NCBI GenBank assembly: GCA_023101885.1
Contig: JALPQD010000404.1
Location: forward strand, 1,270,470 to 1,334,469
DNA from: Typhlomys cinereus
Taxonomy: Eukaryota; Chordata; Mammalia; Rodentia; Platacanthomyidae
Reading direction: 5' to 3'
Length of the DNA stretch: 64,000 nucleotides
Of the stretch, positions 31,826 through 43,949 are shown one piece after another; within the stretch, counting starts at the first letter, position 1, and each line of letters starts with the position of its first letter. Below the pieces are notes generated by a model. The model saw only the letters and a program-made list of their open reading frames with translations, was not told the DNA's origin and did not search any database. The position numbers and the translations under genes were made by a program.

Positions 31826-34706
31826 GAAAAATAATAAAAATACAACATGACAAAATTTCTGAGACACAATAAAAGCTGTCCTAAGAGGTAAGTTTATACT
31901 TCTCAATACCTATATATAAAAAAGTCACAGGTAAACAATTTAGTAATGTAGCTTAAAGATTTAGAGACACAAGAGTAATCCCATCCCAAAAACAGTAGAG
32001 GAAAGGAGATTAAAAGTCAGGGAATAATTTCTAAAAATCAAGACAAGGAAAACGATACAAAGAATCAATGACATAATGACCTGGTTCTTTGAAAAGAATC
32101 ATTAAGTTTTTTTTCTAAATTAAGGGAAATCAAGAAAGAGAGAGAGACAACCCAAATTAACAAAATAAGAAATGAAAAAAGTGCTATCACAACTGATACT
32201 CAAGAAATTTAGAGAATTGTATAGACTCTATAAAATGAGACAATCAGAAATAAAAAGATGAATTCTGAGACAGCAAAACTTGCTTAAGTTGAATCAAGAT
32301 ATTTTGAGTTGTTTAAATAGTACTATAATAAATGAGAAAATTAATGAAGTAATCTCAACTCTTCCCACCAAAGAAAGTTCTCAAACAGACGGATTCAGCA
32401 CAAAATTCTACCAGACATTTAAAGAACAACTGACACCATTATTCCTTAAACTCTTCCATAAAATAGTGACGGAAGGAACACTTCCAAATTCTTCCTACAA
32501 AGCTAATATCATATTAATACCAAAACCTAATAAAGATACGCTTAAAAAAGAAAACTATAGGCAATATCTTTGATGAGCAGATACATAGCTTCTCTACAAA
32601 TCTCTTAGCAAATCGCATCAAAAACATATCAACAAGATCATTCACTGTGATCAAGTCGGTTTTATCCCAGCCACACAAGGATGGTTCAATCTACATTAAT
32701 CAATAATTGTAATCCATCATATCAACTAATCCAAACCAATAGTCTTGATAGATACAGAAAAAGCTTTTTTTTTATTTCTACTCATACAACTTTAACAAGT
32801 ACAATGGTCCCCTTCCTCCCTCCAACCTCCTACCCCCTATGCCCCCTCCCCTCCCTCCTCCCTCCATATTCCTCAGTGCCTCCCCCTCCTATGCCTGGAG
32901 CATCCTTTAATGTGCATGCCAGACTCTCCTCTGGGTCCTCCTCTCTGATGAGGTGCAATCACCCAGTGGCATTTCCCAGAACCATTTCCTGTGGTCCCCT
33001 TAAGCATAGGAACACTACTGAGGCTGTCAATCCCTTGCCTCCCAGGATCTTAGTGCCTTTAGCAAATGCTAGAATTTGAGGGTTCAATAGTGTACCCAAC
33101 CCACTTAGAGACACTCAAAGACAAATCTCTGTAATACCTACAGTAATTGCAAGGAATATGAACAGGAGGGATGGGGTAGGAGGGCCACACCAGAAACAAA
33201 GAGAGAGGGGACCATGTTACAGCAAAGAAAATAGGCCACCATCAAGGACTGCAAATGAATAATGAGACATCTGGTTAAGTTCACAGACTTTCATTCCTGA
33301 TCATTTACAACTGATGGGGTATGATCTCACCAGAAGGGGAGGCCATATAGTCTGGCAGATAAAAAGTAACCATTTTGCAAATGGGTGATTGACCCCTCCC
33401 TCACTGCGGTTTCCTACCTTTATTACATCTATCTTTGAATATACTCTTATAACAAGACTCTAGTTTAACAGGTTTTTATCTCTGGCCAGGGGATGACACT
33501 CAATACCCATCAGGATGGAGTGAAGGGCATTGCAGGAGCAGCAAAACTGGAAAAAAAATCAACAAACCATAATCCAGAACATCAGAGACTCTATATCAAC
33601 TACCTGGAAGTAGACCAGTCTAATCTCTCCCCATCCAGAAGCTCAGGGAAATTTGCGGAAGAGGGGGCGGTAAGATTGTAAGAGCACAAGGATGGGAAGA
33701 GCAATGATATGCAAGATACTCCACACAAGTTAGGGCCGAAGCAATCATAATTGGACTTTGCAGAAAAAGCTTTTGACAAGATTCAACATTCTTTTATGAT
33801 TAAAACCCTAGAGAAGGTTGAAATGGAAAGAACTTGTATCAACATAATAAAAGTTGTATATAACAAGCTAACAACAAGGATTACACTAAACAGGGAAAAA
33901 CTTGAAGCATTTCTGCTTTAATCAGGACCAAGACAAGGGTATCTACTCTTATCACTTCTATTCAATATTGTACTTGAAGTGTTAGCTAGAGCCACAAGAG
34001 AGATGAAAGGGATTCAAATGGGATGGGAAAAGAAGTCAATAAGTCAAGTCTCTATTTGCAGATGACATGATACTATATCTGAGAGATCCTATAAACCACA
34101 CTAAGAACTAATACATAAGTGCACCAGAGTGGTAGTGTACAAAATAAAAGTGCAAAATACAGTGGCCTTCCTATATACCAAAGAAGAAGAAAGTGAAAAA
34201 AAACTAAGAGAAACAATCTCATTTATTATGGCCCCTAAAAAATGAAACACCTTAGTATAAATCTAACCAAAGTAGTTAGAGACCTTTATAACTAAAATTT
34301 TAAAACCCTAAAGAAAAAAATTATAGAAAACACAAAAAGGTGGAAAGAACTCACATGTTCCTGGATCGACAGAATCAACATCATAAAAATGACCATCACA
34401 TCAAAAGCAATATACAGATTCAACAGTATACCAATCAAAATACCAAAGAAATTCTTTAAAGAAATTGAGCAAATAATTTCAAAATACATATGGAAGCACA
34501 AAACGCCCAGGATAGCAAAAACAATCCTGAGTCACAAAAACACTGCTGACGGTATCACCATACCAAACCTTAATCTGTACTGGCTCCAAAATAGACACAG
34601 GGAGCAAAGGATAAGGATAAAAAACCCAGACATAAACCCACACAATTGCAGTTATTTCATCTTTGACAAAGGGGCCCAAAAACCTAGATGAAAAAAGTGG
34701 AGAATC
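31826..34706 (+). mobile_element. L1-P, left part (outermost element of the nest; ORF2)
   Basis: ORF2 from the region before the RT (ACAATAAAAGCTGTCCTAAGAGG near 31869) through RT and beyond, corresponding to L1-K about 40965-42905. It includes 32280-32573 (97 codons; ...FSTKFYQTFKEQLTPLFLKL...) and 34389-34691. It is broken at 32769-33760 by a 5'-inverted L1 and at 34690-34706 by L1-J; its continuation is found at 48173. The left end may be the inversion partner of the minus 3' UTR ending at 31825. Confidence 0.87.
32755..33774 (-). mobile_element. 5'-inverted L1 3'-UTR insertion with a 14-bp TSD
   Basis: CAGAAAAAGCTTTT occurs at 32755-32768 and 33761-33774. The insert starts with a T run (the tail of a minus-strand insertion) and minus-strand L1 3' terminal sequence to about 33093, then switches to plus-strand L1 3' UTR (33094-33760). 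The minus part covers L1-K-equivalent 44671 to the end; the plus part covers about 43951-44655. The two are adjacent in the parent L1, which is the hallmark of twin-priming inversion. Removing it restores L1-P ORF2. Confidence 0.93.
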
Positions 34707-34707
34707 T

Positions 34708-35040
34708 CAGGACTCACTCTCCATCCGAGGTAAGCTCTGCCAGCACCAAGGTCGCCACTTGTCCCAGCTCCTCCCACCAGCCAGCCTGAGCAATACCCAG
34801 GCTTCTTGAGCTTGCATGGGCCACATCCCAGATCCCAGACTCTATGTCCCTCCCTCTAGTCTGCCTGGAACAGGATTCACTCTCCATCCCAGGTAAGTTC
34901 CCCCAACACAAAGGTCGCCACTTGTCCCAGCTCCTCTCACCAGTCAGCCCGAGCAATACCCAGGCTGCTTTGGGCTTGCATGGGCCACGCCCCAGGTCCC
35001 AAGCCCTTTGTCCCTCTGGCCAGCTCGGGACCCTGCTTTC
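34708..35040 (+). repeat. Two tandem 163-bp monomers in the L1-J 5' UTR
   Basis: CAGGACTCACTCTCCATCC begins at 34708 and CAGGATTCACTCTCCATCC at 34871. Both units contain AAGGTCGCCACTTGTCCCAG and GAGCAATACCCAGGC and are about 85% alike by eye. They probably act as, or derive from, L1 promoter monomers. Confidence 0.85.
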
Positions 35041-35255
35041 TGTACAGGAAGGACACACTGATACTCAGAATTCAATAGATTCCAAAGGAAAATTAAGCAA
35101 AGCTCTATGGTACAAAGGCCACACATCTGAAGTCCTCTAAAATCCTCCTATCTCATGGGAGATATTTTTCACATCCAGATAAAGATAAGTAACCTCTTTG
35201 TTTTACCATACTGCTCCTTTCTAGTATTAATCACGGTAGATTAACTTTTCCATAT

Positions 35256-35509
35256 AGCCACCCCAAAAATATATACAACTCCAGGGATTATACCACTCAC
35301 ACTCATATCACCAAGGTACTAAATCATAAAAGTGCACTACCATACTAATATTCACCTCCTGTCTACTTAACCTGACTTAACAGCCACCCCAAAAATATAT
35401 AAACTCCAGGGATTATACCATTCACCCTCACATATCACCAAGGTACTAAATCATAAAAGTGCACTACCATACTAATATTCACCCCCTGTCTACTTAACCT
35501 GACTTAACT
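35256..35509 (+). repeat. 126-bp tandem duplication in the non-monomer 5' UTR of L1-J
   Basis: AGCCACCCCAAAAATATATA starts at 35256 and 35382, and both copies run through AAATCATAAAAGTGCACTAC to CTACTTAACCTGACTTAAC. Other L1s here carry a single copy. Confidence 0.92.
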
Positions 35510-35671
35510 GATGTACAAACAGCCTAATAGACTCATCTAGGAAATAATATTAACAGCAAACAAACATAGCCAACTCCAAGGGAAACACTAGTAATAACTG
35601 CCCAAGAATAGTAATACCAACTAAATAAGTTCAGTGAAAAACACACACAAAAATGAAAGGTCTAGAGACAA

Positions 35672-36720
35672 AACAACAATATCCAAGTCAAAGTGCAAAT
35701 TCACGAGAAACAAAACCCAAGGAAACAAATGTCCCACTGAAAGAATTAACCTCATAATGATAGATTCCAACCAGAACAAAATTCACAGAAAATAGCGAAG
35801 AAAGCCAGACTTAAGATAACAATTTTCAAATCATGATCATTACCATGATCAATATTATGAAAGAGCAAATTCAGGAGGACTTAAACAACCACATTAACCC
35901 CTTTGAATAGGAACATAAAAGACACTTGGAGGAGTTGAGAAAAACAGTTCAAGAAGCAACAATAGGCATAGAACAGTTAAAACAGTCTCAGGCAGAGTTT
36001 AAAACTGAAATAAAAGACAAGTGAACTTCAACTCAGAATTCAAAAGAGAGTCTTATCAGCAGAACTCACAAATCAGAAAATAGAATTTCAGATCTTGAAG
36101 AAAAAGTGGAAGTATTAACCAGATCAATGGAAGAGGTTGTTAAAGCCAAAAACACACTTGAGAGGAATATTCAAGAGTTATGGGACACCCAGACATGCAC
36201 ATTCATGGAAGACCAGAGCGAGAATCCCAAAATACCATACCTGAGGAAAATTTTCAGATTATCATAAATGAAAATTTCCCTCATCTAAAGAATGGGAGAC
36301 CCATCCAAATACAAGAGGCATTCTTCACCCCAAATAGATATGACCAAAATAGAAATTCATCATGGCAAATATAGCCAAACACTCCACATTCAAGACAAAG
36401 AAAAGGTGCTGAGAGCTTCAAGGAAAAAAAAAAAAAAAAAAAAAACAAGTCACTTTTAAAGGTAAACCTATTAAAATAACAGATGACTTCTAAATGGAAA
36501 CAGTACAAGCAAGAAGAGCTCAGAGAGATGTGCTTCAAGTATTAAATGAGCAAAAAATGTCAACACAGTCTGATCTACCTGGCAAAAATATCCATCATGA
36601 CCAAGGGAGAAAGAAGACGTACATGTCTACCAAACCAGACCTTCAAAAAACTGATACAAATGACACTCAAGCTTGAAGAAAAAAACAAGCATATCCAGGA
36701 GGACAGAAGAGAAGTATAAT
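35672..36720 (+). pseudogene. L1-J ORF1 remnant
   Basis: The start region is AACAATATCCAAGTC, where the ATG has become ATA. The coiled-coil and C-terminal domains are recognisable at 36180-36374 and 36494-36676 (METVQARRAQRDVLQVLNEQ...). An A run of 22 bases at 36423-36444 replaces a short A stretch and shifts the frame. Confidence 0.8.
36423..36444 (+). repeat. A-tract expansion inside L1-J ORF1
   Basis: Other copies have six or seven A at this site (for example L1-K about 39757-39763). Here the run is about 22 bases. Confidence 0.85.
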
Positions 36721-38693
36721 AACACCACAATCTAAAAGTCAAATAATACACTTACAAAAGACACTAAATACAAAAAAGTCCACAATTAAAAATAATTTCT
36801 CCATTCTAACATTAAATGCCAATGGAATTAACTCACTGATGAAGAGACACAGATTACAGAATTGGAATAAAAACCATAACCCACCATTCTGCTGCCTTCA
36901 GGAAACTCTTCTCACCACAAAAGAATGACACATCATAAAAATCAAAGGCTGGTCCAAAATTCTGCAAACTAATGGAACCAAGAAACAGGCATGGGTATCC
37001 ATTATTCCATTCTGGGCATAGGAAGGCCACTGATGGACAAAGTGGACTTCAAAAAAAATCATAAGAGACACAGAGAGATACTACCTTTTAGCCACAGGTA
37101 CAATTCACCAGGAAGACTTCTCAATAAAGTGAGAAATCAACCCCCAAACGATAATTCTTGGAGATTTCAAGACTACCCCCTAAACATGTGATAGATCAAC
37201 AGGTCAAAATCTTAACAGAGACACACTTGAACTTAATCAAACCCTTACTGAAATGGACTTTACAGACCTCTATCAAACTTTTCATCCACACAACAAAGAA
37301 TACACATTTATCTCAGCAGCATATGGAACTTTCTCCAAAATAGATCACATATTGGGCCACAAAACAAATCTCCACATATACAGGAAAATTGAAATTCTAG
37401 CCTGTACCCTATGAGATCACTATGGTCTAAAGCTTGACATCCACAACAGAACAAATAACAGAAAATATATTCACTACTGGAAATTTAACACTATGATGCT
37501 GAATGAGAATTGGATTCAGGAAGAAATTAAAAAGGAAATTCAGGATTTCCTGAAAGTGAACAATAATGAGAATACAACTTATCAAAATCTTTGGGACACA
37601 ATGAAAGCTGTCCTAAGAGGTAAGTTCATAGGTCTTAATAAATACATCAAAAAATAGAAAAATCACAAATAGCTTAAAAATGAAGCTTAAGGCTTTAGAG
37701 ACACTAAGGCAATCTGATCCTAAAAGAAGTAGAAAAGAGGAGATTAGCAAAATAAGGGTAGAAATATCTGAAATTGAGATTAGGACAATGATACAGAGAA
37801 CCAATCAGTCAAAAAGCTGATTTTTTGAAAAAATCAATAAGATTGATACACCACTAGCTAAATTAACCAAAAGCAAGAGAGACAAAACCCCAAATTAACA
37901 AAATTAGAAATGAACATGGAGTTATCACTACTGATACCCTGCAGGATTATACTCAATGGGGAAAAACTTGAAGCATTCCCACTTTGATCAGGAACTACAC
38001 AAGGCTGTCCACTCTCACCACTTCTATTCAACATTGAACTTGAAGTCTTAGCTGAAGCCATAAGACAAGAAAGGGACATAAAAGGGATTCAAATCAGCAA
38101 GGAAGAAGTCAAGCTATCCCTATTTGCAGATGACATGATCTTATACCTGAGGGATCCCAAAAACTCCACCAGAAAACTCCCGGAACTAATTGAGAAGTTC
38201 AGCAGGGTGGCAGGATACAAAATAAACGTACACAAATCAGTGGCCTTCCTATATGCCCAGAATGAAAGAAGTGAAAAAGCCCTGAGAGAAACCATCCCAT
38301 TTACTATAGCCCCTAAAAAAAATGAAATACGTTGGTATAAACCTAACCAAGGAAGTAAGAGACCTTTACAATGAAAACTTTAAAACCCTAAAGAAAGAAA
38401 TTACAGAAGACCCCATGAGGTGGAAAGACCTCCCATGTTCCTGGATTGGCAGAATCAATGTCATAAAAATTAACATCCTACCAAAGGCAGTATACAGATT
38501 CCATGCTATACCAATCAAAATCCCAAAACAATTCTTTAACGAAGTTGACCAAACAATTTCAAAATTCATATGGAGGCACAAAAGACCCAGCATAGCAAAA
38601 ACACTCCTGGGTAACAAAAACACTGCTGGAGGTATTGCCATACCAAACCTTCATCTATACTACAAATCCCTAGTTATAAAAACAGAAAATAGG

Positions 38694-39000
38694 CCCGCCC
38701 ACCAGAACCCCAGGTCAGCCCAAGGGACCCAGCTCCTACCCCACCATCCAGCCAGAGACCCGCGCAGGGCCGAGGGACGAGGAGGACCTCCCCCTGCACC
38801 CGGGCTCCCCTCGGGTTAAATAGCTCCACACTGATGCCCCCATCCTCCCTTCCCCATTCCGCTCCTCCTGCCGGGAAACCCGTGCGGTCCAGCCGGGCCT
38901 CACCGCAACCTAGATAAGCTCTGTCCCTGCCCACTCCCAGAACCCCAGGCCAAATAATTCAGTTTAGTGAAATTGAAAGATCTTAAGAGTTAAAACGACA
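38694..39000 (+). promoter_or_regulatory. GC-rich 5' UTR of L1-K (putative internal promoter)
   Basis: About 260 bp of C/G-rich sequence with several CpGs (CCCGCGCAGGGCCGAGGG-type stretch near 38758-38775) in an otherwise AT-rich window, then a conserved 47-bp leader before ORF1. L1 transcription starts inside the 5' UTR in known families. Promoter activity here is inferred, not seen. Confidence 0.55.
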
Positions 39001-40064
39001 ATGCCAAAGTCAAAGTGCAAATCCATGAGAAGCAACACTCAAGTAAACAAATTTCGCACTGAAGGAATTAATCCCAAAATGTTAGACTCCAACCAGAACA
39101 AACCCATGGAAAATGGCCAAGAAAGCCTGACGCAGGATAACGATTTTCAAAAGATGATCATTACCATGTTCAATACTATAAAAGAGGAAATCCGGGAGGA
39201 ATTACATAATCAAATCAATTGCTTTGAAGAGGAACACAACAAACACTTGGAGGAGTTGAGAAAAACAGTGCAAGAAACAAAAACGGCATAGAGCAGTTAA
39301 AACAGACTCAAGCAGAGTTTAAAACTGAGCTACAAGACAAGTTATCTTCAACCCAGAACTCCACGGAGAGTCTTATCAACAGAACAAACGAAGCAGAAAA
39401 CAGAATTTCAGACCTTGAAGATAAAGTGGGAGTACTAACCAGCTCAATGGAAGAGGTTGTTAAAGCCAAAAAGATACTTGAGAGAAATATCCAAGAGATA
39501 TGGGACACCCTGAAGAAGCCTAACATGCGTATTCATGGAATAACAGAGCAAGAATCTCAAAATACCACCCCTGAGGAAATTTTTGAAACGATCATCAAGG
39601 AAAACTTTCCTCATATAAAAAAAGAGAGGCCCATCCATATACAAGAGGCATTCTGCACCCCAAACAGATACGACCAAAACAGAAGCACGCCACAGCAAAT
39701 AATAGATAAAACACTCCACATTCAAGATAAAGAACTGGTGCTGAGAGCTTCAAGGGAGAAAAAACAAGTCACTTTTAAAGGTAAACCTATTAAAATAACA
39801 AATGACTTCTCAGTCGAAACAGTAAAAGCAAGAAGAGCTTGGAGAGACATACTTCAAGTATTGAATGAGCAAAAATGTCAACCCAGGCTGATTTACCCTG
39901 CAAAACTATCAGTCATGATCGAGGGAGAAAGAAAAATCTTCCAGCACAAAGACAACTTTAAGGGATACATGTCCACCAAACCAGGCCTTCAAAAAATGCT
40001 AGAAATGATACTCAAGCGAGAAGAAAAAAACAGGCATATACAGGAGAACAGAAGGCAAATATAA
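39001..40064 (+). pseudogene. L1-K ORF1 (L1 ORF1p), one frameshift
   Basis: ORF1p binds L1 RNA as a coiled-coil trimer with an RRM and a C-terminal domain. The start is ATG 39001 (MPKSKCKSMRSN...). The first 96 codons stay open to a stop at 39289-39291, where one base is missing: ACAAAAACGGCATAG against ACAAAAATAGGCATAG in other copies. The frame resumes in the -1 register and is open to 40064. The second part (39426-40064, 212 codons) has the coiled-coil (residues about 1-25), RRM-like domain (MRIHGITEQESQ...) and the C-terminal block RRAWRDILQVLNEQKCQPRL. With that single defect this is the best preserved ORF1 here. Confidence 0.93.
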
Positions 40065-40114
40065 CACCATTAAAAGCGAAGCAATATACTTATAAGAACT
40101 ACTAAACATAATAA

Positions 40115-43100
40115 ATGTCTGGAATTAAAAATACTTTCTCCATTATAACACTAAATGTTAATGGAATTAATTCACCGATCAAGAAACACAGATTACAAAC
40201 TTGGATTAAAAATCACAATCCATCAATCTGCCGCCTGTAGGAAACCCATCTCACCAAAAAAGATAGGCACACTCTAAAAATAAAAGGCTGGTCAACAATT
40301 CTACAAGCAAATGGAAGGAGAAAACAGGCAGGGGTAGCCATTATGCTATCAGACAAAGTGGACTTCAACCAAAGAAATTTATAAGAGACACGGATGGATA
40401 CTACATTTTAGTCACAGGTACAATTCACCAGGAAGACTTCACAATACTGAACATATATGCACCCAATACGGGTGCACCCAATATGCACCCTCCACATTCA
40501 TTAAGAAAACCCTACAGCATCTAAAGCAAAAAATTAACCCCCAAACAATAATTCTTGGGGACTTCAACACCGCCCTCTCAACATGGAATAGTTCAACAGG
40601 TCAAAAGATTAACAGAGACACTTTGGAACTTAATCAAACCCTTAAAGAAATGGACCTTACAGATCTCTATCGAACTTTTCACCCACGTACCAAAGAATAC
40701 ACATTTTTCTCAGCAGCACACGGAACTTTCTCCAAAATAGATCACATATTGGGCCACAAAACGAATCTACACATATCCAAAAAGTTGAAATTCTAACCTG
40801 TGCCCTATCAACCACTACGGCCTAAAGCTGGACATCCACAGCACATCAAACAAGAGAAAATGCACTAACTCCTGGAAACTTAACAATATGATGCTGAATG
40901 AGAACTTGATTCAGGAAGAAATTAGAAAGGAAATTCAAGATTTCCTGAAAGTGAATGATAATGAAAATACAACTTACCAAAATCTCTGGGACACAATGAA
41001 AGCTGTTCTAAGAGGTAATTTCATAGCTCTAAATGCCTACATCAAAAAAATTGAAACATCAGGAATAAACAACTTAACAATGCAGCTTAAAGCTTTAGAG
41101 AAACTAGAGCAATCTGATCCCAAAAGTAGTAGAAGAGAGGAGATTAGCAAAATAAGGGGAGAAATATCTGAAATCGAGATTAAAAAAAAACGATAGAAAA
41201 AATCAACCAGTCAAAAAGCTGGTTCTTTGAAAAAATCAATAAGATTGATACACCCTTAGCTAAATTAACCAAAAGCAGGAGAAAGAAAACCCAAATTAAC
41301 AAAATTAGAAATGAACATGGAGTTATCACTACTGATAATCGAGAAATCCAGAGAATTATAATATCATACTTCAAAAACTTATACTCTGTGAAGTTTGACA
41401 ACACAAAAGAGGTGGATGAATTTCTAAGTAAACACAACTTACCTAAATTGAATCAGGAAGTTGTCAATTATTTAAATAGTCCTATAACATATAAGGAAAT
41501 TGAGGAAGTAATCTTGAATCATCCCACCAAAAAATGTCCTGGACCAGATGGATTCAGCACAGAGTTCTACCAGACATTTAAGGAGTTAATAACACCAATA
41601 CTCCTTAAACTGTTCCATCAAATAGCAAAGGAAGGAACACTACCAAATTCCTTCTATGAAGCTAATATCGTCTTAATCCCAAAACCTAATAAAGATATAC
41701 TTAAAAAAGAAAACTATAGGCCGATCTCTCTGATGAACACAGACACAAAGATTCTCAACAAAGTTTTAGCAAATCAGATTCAAAAACATATTAAAAAGAT
41801 TATTCATTTTGACCAAGTAGGCTTTATCCCCGGCACACAAGGTTGCTTCAACATACACAAATCAATAAATGTAATTCATGATGTAAACCAGTCCAAAGTC
41901 CAAGACCACATGATACTCTCGATAGATGCAGAAAAAGCTTTTGACAAGATCCAACAACCTTTTATGATCAAAACGCTAGAGACAGTAGGAATGGAAGGAA
42001 CCTTTATCAATATAATAAAAGCTGTATACAACGAGCCCACAGCAAGGATTATGCTCAATGGGGAACAATTGGAAGCATTCCCACTTCGATCAGGAACTAG
42101 ACAAGGCTGTCCACTCTCCCCACTTCTATTCAATATTGTCCTTGAAGTCTTAGCTGAAACCATAAGACAAGAAAGGGACATAAGAGGGATTCAAATCGGC
42201 AAGGAAGATGTCAAGCTATCCCTATTTGCAGATGACATGATCTTATACCTGAGTGATCCCAAAAACTCCACCAGGAAACTCCTGGAACTAATTGAGAAGT
42301 TCAGAAGGGTGGCAGGATACAAAATAAATGTGTAAAAATCAGAGGCCTTCCTATATGCCCAGAATGAAAGAAGTGAAAAAGCCTTGAGAGAAACAATCAC
42401 ATTTACTATAGCCCCTAAAAAAATGAAATACCTTGGTATAAACCTAACCAAGGAGGTAAAAGATCTTTACAATGAAAACTTTGAAACCATAAAGAAAGAA
42501 ATTACAGAAGACCCTACGAGGTGGAAAGACCTCCCATGTTCCTGGATTGGCAGAATCAACATCGTAAAAATGACCATCCTACCAAAGGCAATATGCAAAT
42601 TCAATGCTATACCAATTAAAATCCCAAAGCAATTCATTAAAGAAGTTGACCAAACAATCTCAAAATTCATATGGAGGCACAAAAGACACAGCATAGCCCA
42701 GACAATCCTGAGTAACAAAAACACTGCTGGAGGTATTACCATACTGAACCTTAGTCTATATTACAAATCCATAGTTATAAGAACAGCCTGGTACTGGCTC
42801 CAAAATAGACACACAGATCAATGGATAAGGCCTGAAGACCCAGATATAAGCCCACAAAATTACAGCCATTTGGTCTTTGACAAAGGGGCCCAAAGAATCC
42901 AATGGAAAAAGAAAAGCATCTTCCACAAATGGTGCTGGCAAAACTGGATCTCCACATGCAGAAGATTAAAGTTGGACCCATACTTGTCACCATGTACAAG
43001 ACTTAATTCCAAATGGATCAAGGACCTTTATATAAGGCCAGAGACTATAAAAACCATAGTTGCAAGGATAGGGAACTCCCTCGAGCTGATTGGGCTAGGC

Positions 43101-43949
43101 CAACATTTTCTTAACAGACAACCAATGGCACAGTCACTGCTACCAACTCTCAACAGTTGGGATCTTGTGAAATTAAAGAGCTTCTGTTCAGATAAAGAGA
43201 TTGTAACACGAGCTCAAAGGCAACCCACAGAATGGGAAAAAATCTTCACTAACCACATATCTGATAGAGCTCTACTGTCCAGAGTGCACAAAGAACTTAG
43301 AAAACTAAACACCAAGGAAACCAATGGCCCAGTTAAAAAATGGGCCCTGGAACACAAAGGAAATTTTACCAGGGATGAAATTAAAATGTCTAACAAATAT
43401 CTTTAAAAATGCTCCAGTTATTTAGCCATCAGGGAAATGCAAATCAAAACCTCTCTGAGATATCATCTCACCCCGGTCAGGATGGCAAAAATTCACAATA
43501 CAAACAACAAATGCTGGAGAGGATGTGGAGAGAGGGGAACTTTCCTACATTGCTGGTGGGAGTGCATGCTCATATAGCCACTCTGGTGAGAAGTCTGGAG
43601 ATTCTTAAAGAAATTAAAGATTGAAATGCCATATGACCCTGCGATTCCACTTTTGAGTATAACCCCCCATACAGCAGAGGTTCACCTCGATAGCACAAGC
43701 ACAACCATGTTCAAAGCAGCACTGTTTACAATAGCAAAGACATGGAATCAACCCAAATGTCCAACAGTTGACGAGTGGATAAGGAAACTGTGGTACATCT
43801 ATACAATGGAGTACTGTTCAGCCATCAAAAATGATGAATTACTGGAATTTGCCAGGAAATGTATGTCATTAGAAACAATTATATTAAGTGAAGTATCCCA
43901 GACCCAGAAAATTAAGCGCCGTATGTACTCCCTAATAGGTGGCTCCTAG
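40115..43949 (+). pseudogene. L1-K ORF2 (endonuclease / reverse transcriptase), several defects
   Basis: ORF2p nicks the target (APE-like endonuclease) and primes reverse transcription there. From ATG 40115 the frame stops at codon 42 (TAG, 40238-40240, in the CLQE motif, where other copies have CAG). A base is missing near 40371 and there are more shifts up to 40888. The RT domain is open at 41388-42335 (315 codons): motif [12 protein letters not shown], motif [18 protein letters not shown], motif [10 protein letters not shown], all catalytic aspartates present. A TAA at 42333-42335 follows, then 42384-43406 is open in the same frame (340 codons, post-RT region). A shift at about 43407 precedes the C-terminal part, with the end at 43949 (...YSLIGGS). 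Length, 1278 codons' worth, is normal for L1. Confidence 0.94.

Larger units (their letters stand above)
34707..38685 (+). mobile_element. L1-J, left part: 5' UTR, ORF1, ORF2 with internal deletion
   Basis: 5' UTR (34707-35670) with two 163-bp monomers; ORF1 (about 35672-36720) with an A-tract expansion at 36423-36444; ORF2 from about 36776. At about 37940 about 700 bp of RT sequence is missing relative to L1-K (41335 joins 42045). The RT motif-C block [13 protein letters not shown] is still readable at 38119-38157. The element continues at 45947. Left junction with L1-P: GAAAAAAGTGGAGAATCT (34690-34706) versus GAAAAATAAGAGAATCT (48156-48172). Confidence 0.87.

Noticed and set aside
39444..39725. 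Antisense open frames over L1 ORF1 and ORF2 (for example minus 39725-39444, minus 42451-42191)
   Set aside because: They are shadows of the sense L1 coding sequence, with no independent protein signature.
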